Assembly: GCA_947504045.1 (NCBI GenBank)
Contig: CANNFY010000002.1
Span: forward strand, 124,001-188,000
DNA from: an uncultured Maribacter sp.
GTDB lineage: Bacteria > Bacteroidota > Bacteroidia > Flavobacteriales > Flavobacteriaceae
Reading direction: 5' to 3'
Length of the DNA stretch: 64,000 bases
Shown here: positions 35,442 to 44,528 of the stretch, in pieces
How the letters are laid out: the number at the start of each line of letters is the position of its first letter
How positions within the stretch are numbered: the stretch's first letter is position 1
The notes under the pieces: generated by a model
Told to the model about the DNA's origin: nothing
Databases searched by the model: none
What the model saw: the letters and a program-made list of their open reading frames with translations, nothing else
Program-made: the position numbers and the translations under genes

Positions 35442-36188
35442 ATGAAATTATTAGAGGGAAAAAATGTTATTATCACAGGTGCAAGTAGAGGAATAGGAAC
35501 AGGAATTGCACAAGTATTTGCAGAAAACGGAGCTAATGTAGCATTTACATATAGTTCTAGTGAAGCACCTGCATTAGCATTAGAAAAAGAATTAATAAAT
35601 AAAGGCGTTAAATCAAAAGCATATAAAAGTAATGCAGGAAGTTTTAGCGATTCTGAAGCATTAGTTGCTAAAGTATTAGAAGATTTTGGAGGAATAGATG
35701 TATTAATTAATAATGCAGGTATTACAAAAGATAATTTATTAATGCGTATGGCTGAGGATGATTTTGATACCGTTATCGAAATAAACCTTAAATCGGTTTT
35801 TAATATGACAAAGGCTGTGCAACGTACCATGCTTAAACAACGCAAAGGCTCTATAATTAATATGAGTAGCGTAGTTGGTGTAAAAGGTAATGCAGGACAA
35901 GCAAATTATGCAGCTTCTAAAGCAGGTATGATTGGTTTTACAAAATCTATTGCATTAGAATTAGGGTCTAGAAATATACGTTGTAATGCTATAGCTCCTG
36001 GGTTTATTGAAACTGAAATGACTGCTAAGTTAGATGATAAAGTTGTACAAGGTTGGAGAGACGGAATTCCTCTAAAAAGGGGAGGATCTACAGAAGATAT
36101 TGCAAATGCATGTTTGTTTTTTGCATCTGATTTATCTGCATACGTTACTGGTCAAGTTCTTAATGTAGATGGCGGAATGCTTACATAA
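35442..36188 (+). CDS. fabG: 3-oxoacyl-ACP reductase FabG
   Basis: 248-aa NADPH-dependent SDR that reduces beta-ketoacyl-ACP in fatty-acid elongation. It has TGASRGIG (12-19), NNAG, the catalytic Ser in INMSSVVG and YAASKAG for Tyr/Lys. APGFIETEMTAKL and the C-terminal VTGQVLNVDGGM are classical FabG signatures. It heads an apparent operon with ybjQ, a 41-aa membrane protein, a VWA membrane protein and an SPFH protein, all with gaps under 20 nt. Confidence 0.93.
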   Translation: MKLLEGKNVIITGASRGIGTGIAQVFAENGANVAFTYSSSEAPALALEKELINKGVKSKAYKSNAGSFSDSEALVAKVLEDFGGIDVLINNAGITKDNLLMRMAEDDFDTVIEINLKSVFNMTKAVQRTMLKQRKGSIINMSSVVGVKGNAGQANYAASKAGMIGFTKSIALELGSRNIRCNAIAPGFIETEMTAKLDDKVVQGWRDGIPLKRGGSTEDIANACLFFASDLSAYVTGQVLNVDGGMLT

Positions 36189-36205
36189 TATAGAAATTTA
36201 AAACT

Positions 36206-36520
36206 ATGATATACGTAACTACAGAAACTGTTGGAGGTAAAGATATAGAGTCTTCTATTGGAACAGTTAGAGGTAGCACTGTTAGAGCAAGAAATATAGG
36301 TAGAGATATTTTTGCTGGTCTTAAAAATATTGTTGGAGGAGAAATTTCTGAATACACAAAGTTATTGGCAGATGCTAGAGAACAAGCTATAAAACGTATG
36401 TTAGAAGATGCTGAGAGTTTAGGCGCAGATGCAGTTGTAAATGTTCGTTTTACTACATCGCAAGTTATGCAAGGTGCTGCAGAAATGCTAGCTTATGGTA
36501 CTGCAGTAAAATTTAAGTAG
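36206..36520 (+). CDS. YbjQ/UPF0145 family protein
   Basis: 104 aa, full length for the YbjQ family of small proteins that form pentameric rings and are annotated as heavy-metal binding by homology only. Recognisable stretches are TTETVGGKDIESSIGTVRGSTVRARNIG and DAESLGADAVVNVRF. There is no signal peptide, so it is cytoplasmic. It lies 17 nt after fabG and 6 nt before the 41-aa gene. The physiological role is not known. Confidence 0.9.
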   Translation: MIYVTTETVGGKDIESSIGTVRGSTVRARNIGRDIFAGLKNIVGGEISEYTKLLADAREQAIKRMLEDAESLGADAVVNVRFTTSQVMQGAAEMLAYGTAVKFK

Positions 36521-36526
36521 TCTAAA

Positions 36527-36652
36527 ATGGAGTTTTTTCCTGTTGTTTTTATGCTCTTAATTTATGGTGGTTTTTTTGCTATTATAATTTACTTAATAGG
36601 TAAGAGGATAAAAGATAAGAAAAAGGAAAATTTTGAGAAGAGAGATAATTAA
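36527..36652 (+). CDS. 41-aa single-pass membrane protein (absent from ORF track)
   Basis: ATG 36527 to TAA 36652 encodes MEFFPVVFMLLIYGGFFAIIIYLIGKRIKDKKKENFEKRDN. It has one membrane helix (about 4-25) and a highly charged cytoplasmic tail. It lies 6 nt after ybjQ and 3 nt before the VWA gene, filling an otherwise unexplained gap in a tight operon, which supports it being translated. The function is unknown, perhaps a small partner of the VWA or SPFH membrane protein. Confidence 0.72.
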   Translation: MEFFPVVFMLLIYGGFFAIIIYLIGKRIKDKKKENFEKRDN

Positions 36653-36655
36653 TAC

Positions 36656-38680
36656 ATGCAAACCAACACAGTACTATTTATTGTTTTAGCTGCAATTGTA
36701 GCCTTAGTTTTAGTACTTTTTCAGTATTATTATAAAAGTAAAGTAAAAGGAAAGACAATTATTGTTCTTTCCTTTTTGCGTTTTATTTCCATATTTGGAA
36801 TATTATTACTTCTTATTAATCCAAAATTTACAAAGAAAAATTACGAGATAATTAAAACAAATTTGATTTTTTTATTAGATAATTCATCTTCTGTAAAAAA
36901 CGAAAAAACTATAATTAAAAACCTTGTAGATGAATTAACAACTAATGAAATAAAAGATAAATTTACAGTTCATAAATACGCTTTTGGAAAAGATTTTGAA
37001 GCTTTAGATTCTCTATCATTCGCTGAAAAAAACACAAACATAGCAAAAGCATTAGTAACTACAGATGCTATTTATGCTCGTGCAAATTCTGCTATTGTTT
37101 TACTAACAGATGGTAATCAAACTATTGGGCAAGATTATGAATATTTAAATTTGAAAAAAGATATTTCCATTTTTCCAATATGTTTAGGAGACACTACTAG
37201 GTATGATGATATTAGGATAGAACAAGTAAATAGTAATCCTTATTCCTTTTTAAAAAATAAATTTCCCTTAGAGGTAGTTGTTAACTACGATGGCAATTTA
37301 CAGGTAAATAAAACAGTAACTGTAACGGTAGATGGTAAAAAAGAATATCAAGAAAATATTTCTTTATCTAAAAATAATAACACCAAAACCATAAACGTAA
37401 ATCTAAATGCTTTAACTGTGGGTGTAAAACCTATTAAAGTATCTGTTGCAAGTTTAAATAAAGAGAAAAACACTTTTAACAACCACAAAACAACTTATAT
37501 AGAAGTAATAGATGAAACTACAAAAATAGCAATAGTATCGTCTATACTTCATCCAGATATAGGAGCTTTAAAAAAATCTATCGAAATTAATAAACAAAGA
37601 GAAGTAGTTATTTTAGAGCCATCTGCAGCTCTTTCTACATTAGAAAATATTGATTTATTTATATTGTATCAACCCAATGTTTCTTTTTCTTCAATATATA
37701 ATTTCATCCAAAAAAAACAAGCAAATACATTTACTTTTACAGGAACTAATACCGATTGGAGATTCTTAAATACTATTCAAAAAAGTATCCAAATTCAAAC
37801 TAATTATCCAGTACAAGAAGTAATACCGAAAGTAAATAAAACATTTTCAAAATTTGATGTATCAGAATTTAATACTTTAGATTATCCACCCTTAGAAACT
37901 AACGCCGGACCAATTAGGTTTACAGATAGTATGGAGCCTTTATTAAATATGACTATTAAAGGTGTAGAAGTAAATAATCCAATGTTATTTTTTATTGAAA
38001 ATAATACCAGTAAAAATGGGTATTGGTTTGGTCAAAATATTTGGAAATGGAGAATTCAGGAATATAGAAACACAAAAAGCTTTTTAAATTTTGATGATTT
38101 TATAGGTAAATTAATGTTCTACCTAACAAGTTCTAAAACTAAAAATAGATTAAATGTAGATTATAAGTCCATTTATGAGGGAAACACAAATGCAAAAATT
38201 ACAGCAACCTATTTTGATGAATCTTTTACGTTTGATCCCAATGCCAATATTATAATTGCTTTGCAAAATAAAAAAGGGGATAAAAAAGTTGAAATTCCTT
38301 TACTGTTAAAACAAGATTTTTTTGAAGTTGATTTATCTAATTTACCACCAGACGATTATGATTTTAAAATTATAGTAGCAGAAAAAGGGGTTTCAAAATC
38401 AGGTAGTTTTTTAATTAAAGATTTTAATGTAGAACAGCAATTTTTATCTTCTAATGCTCAAAAATTACAGTCTTTGGCAAACAAATCAGGTGCTAACCTT
38501 TTATTTCCAAATCAAATACAAGAGCTAAAAAAATCTTTATTAAATACAAAGCAATTTTTACCGGTACAGAAAAAGATTGAAAATATTGTACCTTTGGTCG
38601 ATTTTAAAATTCTATTAGCTCTAATTATATCATCTTTAACAATAGAGTGGTTTATTAGAAAGTATAAAGGTTTAATGTAA
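36656..38680 (+). CDS. VWA-like membrane protein
   Basis: 674 aa. Two N-terminal membrane helices (about 5-25 and 36-56) are followed by a VWA-like fold with a MIDAS-type DNSSS (LIFLLDNSSSVKN) and LLTDGNQTIG. A long region of Ig-like beta domains (about 190-600) leads to a C-terminal membrane helix (about 650-668). The plan is that of BatA/YfbK-like Bacteroidota proteins facing the periplasm, sometimes annotated near glutamine-amidotransferase-like folds. Only the VWA part is recognised with confidence. It precedes the SPFH gene by 10 nt. Confidence 0.75.
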   Translation: MQTNTVLFIVLAAIVALVLVLFQYYYKSKVKGKTIIVLSFLRFISIFGILLLLINPKFTKKNYEIIKTNLIFLLDNSSSVKNEKTIIKNLVDELTTNEIKDKFTVHKYAFGKDFEALDSLSFAEKNTNIAKALVTTDAIYARANSAIVLLTDGNQTIGQDYEYLNLKKDISIFPICLGDTTRYDDIRIEQVNSNPYSFLKNKFPLEVVVNYDGNLQVNKTVTVTVDGKKEYQENISLSKNNNTKTINVNLNALTVGVKPIKVSVASLNKEKNTFNNHKTTYIEVIDETTKIAIVSSILHPDIGALKKSIEINKQREVVILEPSAALSTLENIDLFILYQPNVSFSSIYNFIQKKQANTFTFTGTNTDWRFLNTIQKSIQIQTNYPVQEVIPKVNKTFSKFDVSEFNTLDYPPLETNAGPIRFTDSMEPLLNMTIKGVEVNNPMLFFIENNTSKNGYWFGQNIWKWRIQEYRNTKSFLNFDDFIGKLMFYLTSSKTKNRLNVDYKSIYEGNTNAKITATYFDESFTFDPNANIIIALQNKKGDKKVEIPLLLKQDFFEVDLSNLPPDDYDFKIIVAEKGVSKSGSFLIKDFNVEQQFLSSNAQKLQSLANKSGANLLFPNQIQELKKSLLNTKQFLPVQKKIENIVPLVDFKILLALIISSLTIEWFIRKYKGLM

Positions 38681-38690
38681 ATAAATAATT

Positions 38691-39503
38691 ATGGATAAAT
38701 TACCAAAAATTGCAGTACCAGTAGCATTTGTAATAATAGTACTGGCAATATTAATTTCTAAATCGGCAGTAACTATTGGGCCAGGAGAAGGAGGTGTAAT
38801 TTTTGAAACTTTTGGAGATGGTATTAATACCGAAAGAACATATGGAGAAGGTTTTCAGATTGTTGCTCCTTGGAATGATATGATTGTACAAAAAGTTCGT
38901 CAACAATCTATATCGGATAACATGAATGTACTTTCTGTAAACGGTTTAGATATTACTGTTAGTGGAACAATTTGGTTTGAACCTGAATTTAAAAGCCTAG
39001 GATTACTTATAAAAACAAAAGGAGAAGATTATATAAACGAATTATTAAGTCCTGCGGTAAATGCAGCTACAAAAAGTGTAGTAGGTAGGTATACTCCAGA
39101 GCAACTATATTCTAGTAAAAGAGATATTATAGAATTAGAAATTTTAGACGAAGTTAGAAAAGAGTTAGAAGGTCAATACGTAAACGTAAAACGTGTATTG
39201 GTAGAAAATGTAAAACTTCCGAATACGATAAAAGATGCTATTGAGCGTAAACTTAAACAAGAGCAAGAATCGTTAGAATACGAATTTAGGCTAGTTACAG
39301 CAAAAAAAGAAGCTGAAAAAGTAACTATTGAAGCGCAAGGTAAAGCAGATGCAAACCGTATTTTAAGTGCCTCTTTAACCGATAAAATTTTACAAGATAA
39401 AGGTATAGATGCAACTATAAAATTATCAGAGTCGCCAAATTCAAAAGTAATTGTAGTTGGTGGAGGAGATGCTGGTTTGCCTTTAATTTTAGGAAACAAA
39501 TAA
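38691..39503 (+). CDS. Prohibitin-family SPFH membrane protein
   Basis: 270 aa. One N-terminal membrane helix (about 8-25, VAFVIIVLAILIS) precedes an SPFH/Band-7 domain (about 28-200, GPGEGGVIFETFGDGI..., RYTPEQLYSSKRDIIE, VKLPNTIKDAIERKL). A coiled coil rich in Lys/Glu/Ala follows (about 200-240), then an oligomerisation tail. Prohibitin-like proteins form ring complexes at the inner membrane and often modulate FtsH. No protease gene is adjacent here. It is the last gene of the fabG unit; no terminator is seen before the his leader. Confidence 0.92.
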   Translation: MDKLPKIAVPVAFVIIVLAILISKSAVTIGPGEGGVIFETFGDGINTERTYGEGFQIVAPWNDMIVQKVRQQSISDNMNVLSVNGLDITVSGTIWFEPEFKSLGLLIKTKGEDYINELLSPAVNAATKSVVGRYTPEQLYSSKRDIIELEILDEVRKELEGQYVNVKRVLVENVKLPNTIKDAIERKLKQEQESLEYEFRLVTAKKEAEKVTIEAQGKADANRILSASLTDKILQDKGIDATIKLSESPNSKVIVVGGGDAGLPLILGNK

Positions 39504-39555
39504 AGTAACTGTTAGTTTTAGTAGTAAAACAGTAATAGTTGTTAAAAAAACAGTT

Positions 39556-39586
39556 TTTGCTTTTATACAATTAAAATATATTTTAC
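39556..39586 (+). promoter_or_regulatory. Candidate his operon promoter
   Basis: TTTG (39556-39559), a 19-nt spacer and TATTTTAC (39579-39586, 6 of 8 to TAnnTTTG) would start transcription about 39592, just upstream of the leader-peptide ATG. Confidence 0.4.
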
Positions 39587-39598
39587 TTTTACAATATA

Positions 39599-39652
39599 AT
39601 GAGAAATAAAACAACACATCATCATTTTCATACTGGCTATCAAGCGAGGTGA
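39599..39652 (+). CDS. His-rich leader peptide of the his operon
   Basis: A 17-codon ORF, MRNKTTHHHFHTGYQAR with a TGA stop (39650-39652), carries four His codons within five. It is too short for the ORF track. Its 3' end contains TCAAGCGAGGT, a near copy of the 3' arm of the downstream terminator. Position, His content and the paired RNA elements mark it as an attenuation leader that senses charged tRNA-His. Confidence 0.88.
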   Translation: MRNKTTHHHFHTGYQAR

Positions 39653-39713
39653 TAATGTATTGTGTAAACTAAATATATATAACCCGTTTGAGAAATCAAG
39701 CGGGTTTTATTTT
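39640..39713 (+). promoter_or_regulatory. his operon attenuator (antiterminator/terminator)
   Basis: The terminator is AACCCGTTTG (39681-39690) paired with CAAGCGGGTT (39697-39706), a 10-bp stem with a 6-nt loop and a T-rich tail. The leader copy TCAAGCG-A-GGT (39640-39650) can pair with the same 5' arm, ACCCGTTTGA (39682-39691), with one bulged A. Stalling at the His codons leaves the leader copy free and favours antitermination. A ribosome at the stop codon covers it and lets the terminator form. Confidence 0.85.
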
Positions 39714-39751
39714 TAAAACTATTTGATTTCCAAACAAAATTAAACTAAGGA

Positions 39752-40609
39752 ATGACAAAAATTAGAATTGCAATTCAGAAATCTGGGCGTTTAAATGAAG
39801 ACTCTATAGAAATACTTAAAAACTGTGGTATATCTATAGATAATGGTAAAGACCAATTAAAAGCATCGGCCCGAAATTTTCCAATGGAAGTATTTTATTT
39901 ACGTAATGGAGATATTCCACAATATTTAAAAGATGGTGTTGTAGATATTGCAATTATTGGAGAAAATGTATTAATTGAAAAAGGAGAAGGTATAGGTTTT
40001 GACGTAAGATTAGGTTTTTCTAAATGTAAAGTATCATTAGCAGTACCTAAAGATGTTGAATACCCTTCAGTAAAATATTTTGAAGGTAAGCGTATTGCTA
40101 CATCTTACCCAAATACAGTAAAAGAATACTTAAAAGAAAAAGGCATAACTGCAGATATTCATATAATTAATGGTTCTGTAGAAATTGCTCCTAATATAGG
40201 TTTAGCAGATGGTATTTGCGACATTGTTTCTAGTGGAAGTACATTATTTAAAAATGGACTAAAAGAAGTAGAAGTAATGTTAAAAAGTGAAGCTGTTTTA
40301 GCTGTGTCACCAAAAATATCTAAAGAGCGTAAAGAAATACTTAAAAAATTAGAATTTAGAATAAAGGCAGTTTTAACAGCAAGGCAGTCTAAATATGTAC
40401 TTTTAAATGCTCCAAACGATAAATTAAACCAAATTATATCTTTATTACCAGGTATGCGAAGCCCTACAGTTTTACCTTTAGCAGAAGAAGGTTGGAGCTC
40501 TGTACATACAGTAATAAACAAGCACAAATTTTGGGAAGTTATAGATGAATTAAAATTAGCTGGCGCAGAAGGTATATTAGTTTGCCCTATAGAAAAAATG
40601 GTATTGTAA
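39752..40609 (+). CDS. hisG: ATP phosphoribosyltransferase HisG (long form)
   Basis: 285-aa first enzyme of histidine synthesis, condensing ATP and PRPP. The length and the C-terminal ferredoxin-like region (about 210-285, VLLNAPNDKLNQIISLLPGMRSPTV...EGILVCPIEKM) identify the long, histidine-feedback-inhibited HisG. The catalytic part has IRIAIQKSGRLNEDS at the N-terminus and the PRPP loop IVSSGSTLFKNGL. It is the first structural gene behind the attenuator, 39 nt after the terminator tail. Confidence 0.96.
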   Translation: MTKIRIAIQKSGRLNEDSIEILKNCGISIDNGKDQLKASARNFPMEVFYLRNGDIPQYLKDGVVDIAIIGENVLIEKGEGIGFDVRLGFSKCKVSLAVPKDVEYPSVKYFEGKRIATSYPNTVKEYLKEKGITADIHIINGSVEIAPNIGLADGICDIVSSGSTLFKNGLKEVEVMLKSEAVLAVSPKISKERKEILKKLEFRIKAVLTARQSKYVLLNAPNDKLNQIISLLPGMRSPTVLPLAEEGWSSVHTVINKHKFWEVIDELKLAGAEGILVCPIEKMVL

Positions 40610-40619
40610 TTTTTTTAAG

Positions 40620-41066
40620 ATGAAAAATGATTTAAAAATTATTTTAATTCCGGAAGAAAAATTAGAAACTATATTGCCTTTAGTATATGACTTAAACAAC
40701 AAGAAAATAGATTTAGCTATACTAAAAAACCGTTTGGTTGAAATGAAAAAAATGAATTTTCAATGTATAGGGGTTTATGATACTAATAAATTAATTGGTA
40801 TTTGTGGCTTCTGGATTTTATATAAATTTTATATTGGGAAACATATAGAACCAGATAATGTTTTTATTTCTAAAGAATACAGAAGTAAAGGTGTAGGTAA
40901 ATTAATGTTAGATTGGATTTACAATTATGCTAAAGAAAATAATTGTAATAGTTCTGAGATTAATTGTTATGTAAAAAATACCAGAGGAGTACAATTTTGG
41001 GAAGAACAAGGGTATCTTCCAGAAGGTTACCATATGAGAAACGTTTTTGACAGGAATAATGAATAA
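40620..41066 (+). CDS. GNAT acetyltransferase within the his operon
   Basis: 148 aa with a GNAT core. DNVFISKEYRSKGVGKLMLDWIYNYA contains the acetyl-CoA loop RSKGVG, and the fold ends with NTRGVQFWEEQGY. It lies 10 nt after hisG, and its last 8 nt overlap the hisD start, so it is translated as part of the operon. It has no known place in histidine synthesis, and the acceptor is unknown. The other two GNATs in this operon are not obviously close copies of it. Confidence 0.86.
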   Translation: MKNDLKIILIPEEKLETILPLVYDLNNKKIDLAILKNRLVEMKKMNFQCIGVYDTNKLIGICGFWILYKFYIGKHIEPDNVFISKEYRSKGVGKLMLDWIYNYAKENNCNSSEINCYVKNTRGVQFWEEQGYLPEGYHMRNVFDRNNE

Positions 41067-42348
41067 AATATACAATCCAAATAAAAAAGACTGGAAAACT
41101 ATTTTAAAACGACCAACACAAACGGTTGCAGATATAGAAGGTACAGTAACTAACATTTTTAAAGAAGTACAAGAAGGAGGTGATGCTGTTTTAGCAAAGT
41201 ATACTCAAAAGTTTGATGGTGTTGTATTAAATTCTATTACAGTTACTCCAAAAGAAATTTCTATTGCTGCCACGCTTATTTCTGAAGAATTAAAAAATGC
41301 TATTAAGTTAGCTAAAAATAATATTGAAGTTTTTCATGCGGCTCAAAAAACAACAAAAGTAGAAGTTGAAACTGCTAAAGGGGTACAATGTTGGCAAGAA
41401 AAACGCCCTATTCAAAAAGTTGGTTTATACATTCCGGGCGGTACAGCACCTTTGTTTTCTACCATTTTAATGCTTGCGGTACCCGCAAATATTGCAGGAT
41501 GTGAAGAAATTATTTTGTGTACACCACCAGATAAAGAAGGTAATGTAAACCCTGCTATTTTATATGCTGCAGACCTTTGTGGTGTAACTAAAATATTTAA
41601 AGTAGGAGGTATACAAGCCATTGCAGGAATGACATTTGGAACAGAAACCATGCCAGAGGTTTATAAAATTTTTGGACCAGGAAATCAGTTTGTTACTGTA
41701 GCTAAACAAATAGCCACAAAATACGGCGTAGCAATAGATATGCCTGCTGGACCTAGCGAACTTTTAGTAATGGCAGACGATTCTGCAAATGCAGCTTTTG
41801 TTGCTTCCGATTTATTAAGCCAAGCGGAACATGGTGTAGATAGTCAAGTAATTTTAGTATCTACTTCAAAAAATATGATAGTTGCTGTAGAGCAAGAAGT
41901 TGCCTTGCAACTAGAAAATTTACCAAGAAAAGCTATAGCAGAAAAAGCAATTGCAAATAGTAAACTTATTTATGTAGAGGAAGAACAAATTGCAATAGAT
42001 CTAATAAATGAGTACGGACCAGAACACTATATTTTGTGTGTTGGTAATGAAACACCTTTTATTTCTCAAATAAAAAATGCAGGTTCTGTATTTATTGGTA
42101 ATTACACTCCTGAAAGTGCCGGCGATTATGCTTCAGGTACCAACCATACATTACCAACAAACGGTTATGCAAAACAGTATAGCGGTGTAAATTTAGATAG
42201 TTTTATGAAGAGCATGACTTTTCAAAAAATATCAAGTAATGGAATTCAAGAAATAGGAAAAGCAATAGAATTAATGGCAGAAGCAGAAGGTTTATATGCA
42301 CATAAAAATGCTGTAACTCTACGTTTAAAAAGTTTAAAGAATGGATAA
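41059..42348 (+). CDS. hisD: Histidinol dehydrogenase HisD
   Basis: 429-aa zinc enzyme that oxidises histidinol to histidine in two NAD-dependent steps. Family motifs are seen in GLYIPGGTAPLFSTILMLAVPA, IFGPGNQFVTVAKQ, DMPAGPSELLVMAD, SDLLSQAEHGVDSQ and GDYASGTNHTLPTNGYAK. I set the start at ATG 41059 (MNKIYNPNKKDW) instead of TTG 41047. This gives an ATGAATAA overlap with the GNAT gene, like the ATGGATAA overlap between hisD and hisC. Confidence 0.96.
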   Translation: MNKIYNPNKKDWKTILKRPTQTVADIEGTVTNIFKEVQEGGDAVLAKYTQKFDGVVLNSITVTPKEISIAATLISEELKNAIKLAKNNIEVFHAAQKTTKVEVETAKGVQCWQEKRPIQKVGLYIPGGTAPLFSTILMLAVPANIAGCEEIILCTPPDKEGNVNPAILYAADLCGVTKIFKVGGIQAIAGMTFGTETMPEVYKIFGPGNQFVTVAKQIATKYGVAIDMPAGPSELLVMADDSANAAFVASDLLSQAEHGVDSQVILVSTSKNMIVAVEQEVALQLENLPRKAIAEKAIANSKLIYVEEEQIAIDLINEYGPEHYILCVGNETPFISQIKNAGSVFIGNYTPESAGDYASGTNHTLPTNGYAKQYSGVNLDSFMKSMTFQKISSNGIQEIGKAIELMAEAEGLYAHKNAVTLRLKSLKNG

Positions 42349-43387
42349 TTTTAATTTAGATAGTCTAGTAAGACCTAACATACAAAAATTAAAAGCATAT
42401 TCTTCTGCAAGAGGAGAATTTCAGAGTAATGGTAACCCAATGATGCTGTTAGATGCTAATGAGAGTCCATACGAAAACGGTCTTAATAGATATCCGGATC
42501 CGCAGCATATAGAATTAAGAACTAGATTATCGCAAATAAAAGAAGTTCCTGTAGAAAATATTCTTTTGGGTAATGGTAGCGATGAAATTATTAGTTTGCT
42601 TTTTAATGCCTTTTGTCAACCAAGAGAGGATAATGTAATTGTTTTGCCTCCAACATTTGGAATGTATGAGGTGCAAGCCAATATTAGTGATATACAATTA
42701 CAAAAGGTAGAACTTACTAAAGAATTTCAACCCAATGTAGAAGCCATATTAAATACAGCAAACGCAAATACTAAAATTCTTTTTCTGTGTAGTCCTAATA
42801 ATCCAACAGGAAATTCAATTCAGCCAAAAATAATAGAAGAGTTACTTACTAATTTTAAAGGTTTAATTGTATTAGATGAAGCATATATAGATTTTAGTGC
42901 GGAAGGTAGTTGGTTAAAAAAATTAAACAAATTTCCTAATTTAATTATAATTCAGACTTTATCTAAAGCATATGGTATGGCAGGTATTCGTTTGGGAATG
43001 TGTTATGCATCACAAGAAATAATAGAAGTTTTAAACAGACTAAAATTGCCTTATAATTTAAATGTATTAACTCAAAAAAAGGCATTAGATAAATTAAGTA
43101 ATCTACCATTAATACAAGAAAAAATTGGGAGACTTTTAGAGAGTAGAGAATTTGTTTTAAGTCAATTACATAAAATAAAGTGCATTACTAAAGTATATTC
43201 TACAGATGCTAATTTTATTTTAGTAAAATTTGATGATGCAACTAAAAGATATAAAGAATTAATAGCAAAAGGTATTGTAGTTCGTAATAGAAGTACACAA
43301 CCTTTATGCGATAGTACACTGCGTTTAACAATAGGAACCAGAGAAGAAAATATATTACTGCTTAAAGCATTAAAAGAATTAGTATAA
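42341..43387 (+). CDS. hisC: Histidinol-phosphate aminotransferase HisC
   Basis: 348-aa PLP-dependent class II aminotransferase. It converts imidazole-acetol phosphate to histidinol phosphate, using glutamate. The PLP Lys is in [14 protein letters not shown], the ring-contacting Asp in VLDEAYIDF and the conserved Asn in CSPNNPTGN. The C-terminal Arg binding the phosphate lies in [11 protein letters not shown]. It overlaps hisD by 8 nt and is 1 nt from hisB. Confidence 0.96.
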   Translation: MDNFNLDSLVRPNIQKLKAYSSARGEFQSNGNPMMLLDANESPYENGLNRYPDPQHIELRTRLSQIKEVPVENILLGNGSDEIISLLFNAFCQPREDNVIVLPPTFGMYEVQANISDIQLQKVELTKEFQPNVEAILNTANANTKILFLCSPNNPTGNSIQPKIIEELLTNFKGLIVLDEAYIDFSAEGSWLKKLNKFPNLIIIQTLSKAYGMAGIRLGMCYASQEIIEVLNRLKLPYNLNVLTQKKALDKLSNLPLIQEKIGRLLESREFVLSQLHKIKCITKVYSTDANFILVKFDDATKRYKELIAKGIVVRNRSTQPLCDSTLRLTIGTREENILLLKALKELV

Positions 43388-43388
43388 A

Positions 43389-44528
43389 ATGAAAAAAGTA
43401 CTTTTTATAGACCGTGATGGAACTTTGGTTTTAGAACCACCAGTAGATTATCAATTAGATAGTTTAGAAAAGCTTGAATATTATCCAAAAGTTTTTCAAT
43501 ACATGGCAAAAATAGCTTCTGAATTAGATTATGAATTGGTAATGGTTACAAATCAAGATGGTTTAGGAACAGACTCTTTTCCAGAAGATACTTTTTGGCC
43601 AGCTCAAAATAAAATTATTTCAGCTTTTGAAAAAGAAGGTGTTGTTTTTTCAGAAGTTTGTATTGATAAAACATTTCCGCATGAAAATGCAGAAACACGT
43701 AAACCAAGAACAGGTTTGCTTACCAAATATTTTAATAAACAAGAATATGATTTAGAAAATTCTTTTGTTTTAGGAGACCGTATTACAGATATGGAATTAG
43801 CTAAAAATCTTGGTACTAAAGGAATATTTTTATCCGAAGATCCTGAACTGGGAGCAGATGAAATAGAATCTGAAAAACAAACTATTTTAAATGCCATTGC
43901 ATTAACTTCTACCGATTGGGAAAAGATATACGAATTTTTAAAATTACAAGACAGAGTAGCAGAAATTACACGTAACACCAATGAAACTAAAATTTATATT
44001 AAATTAAATTTAGACGGTTCTGGTAAAAATGATATTTCTACTGGGTTAGATTTCTTTGATCATATGTTAGATCAAATTGGTCGCCATGGCTCTATGGATT
44101 TAACTGTAAAAGTAGATGGAGATTTACATGTAGATGAGCACCATACCATAGAGGATACTATGATTGCTCTAGGAGAATTATTCCATAAAGCTTTAGGAAA
44201 CAAACTTGGTATAGAACGTTATGGTTTTTGTTTGCCTATGGATGATTGTTTGGCTCAAGTTGCTGTAGATTTTGGCGGTCGTAATTGGCTAGAGTGGGAT
44301 GCAGAGTTTAAAAGAGAAATGATAGGAAAAATGCCAACAGAAATGTTTTTTCACCTTTTTAAATCCTTTACAGATGGTGCAAAATGTAATTTAAATATTA
44401 AAGCAGAAGGCGTAAATGAGCATCATAAAATAGAAGGTATTTTTAAAGCTTTTGCAAAGGCAATGAAAATGGCTGTTAAAAGAGATGTAAATAAAATGTT
44501 TTTACCAAGCACAAAAGGAATGCTATAA
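43389..44528 (+). CDS. hisB: Bifunctional HisB (histidinol-phosphatase / IGP dehydratase)
   Basis: 379-aa two-domain enzyme. The N-terminal HAD phosphatase (about 1-165) has DRDGTL (D8, D10) and [11 protein letters not shown]. The C-terminal imidazoleglycerol-phosphate dehydratase (about 185-379) has the metal-binding [22 protein letters not shown] and [17 protein letters not shown] repeats. The fused form is found in enterics and many Bacteroidota. It is followed by a 70-bp heptamer repeat element before hisH. Confidence 0.96.
   Translation: MKKVLFIDRDGTLVLEPPVDYQLDSLEKLEYYPKVFQYMAKIASELDYELVMVTNQDGLGTDSFPEDTFWPAQNKIISAFEKEGVVFSEVCIDKTFPHENAETRKPRTGLLTKYFNKQEYDLENSFVLGDRITDMELAKNLGTKGIFLSEDPELGADEIESEKQTILNAIALTSTDWEKIYEFLKLQDRVAEITRNTNETKIYIKLNLDGSGKNDISTGLDFFDHMLDQIGRHGSMDLTVKVDGDLHVDEHHTIEDTMIALGELFHKALGNKLGIERYGFCLPMDDCLAQVAVDFGGRNWLEWDAEFKREMIGKMPTEMFFHLFKSFTDGAKCNLNIKAEGVNEHHKIEGIFKAFAKAMKMAVKRDVNKMFLPSTKGML

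Noticed and set aside
35432-35845. 137-aa minus-strand ORF over fabG
   Set aside because: Antisense shadow of a strongly supported fabG.
41047-41058. TTG start for hisD
   Set aside because: ATG 41059 gives the expected operon overlap and the usual N-terminus.
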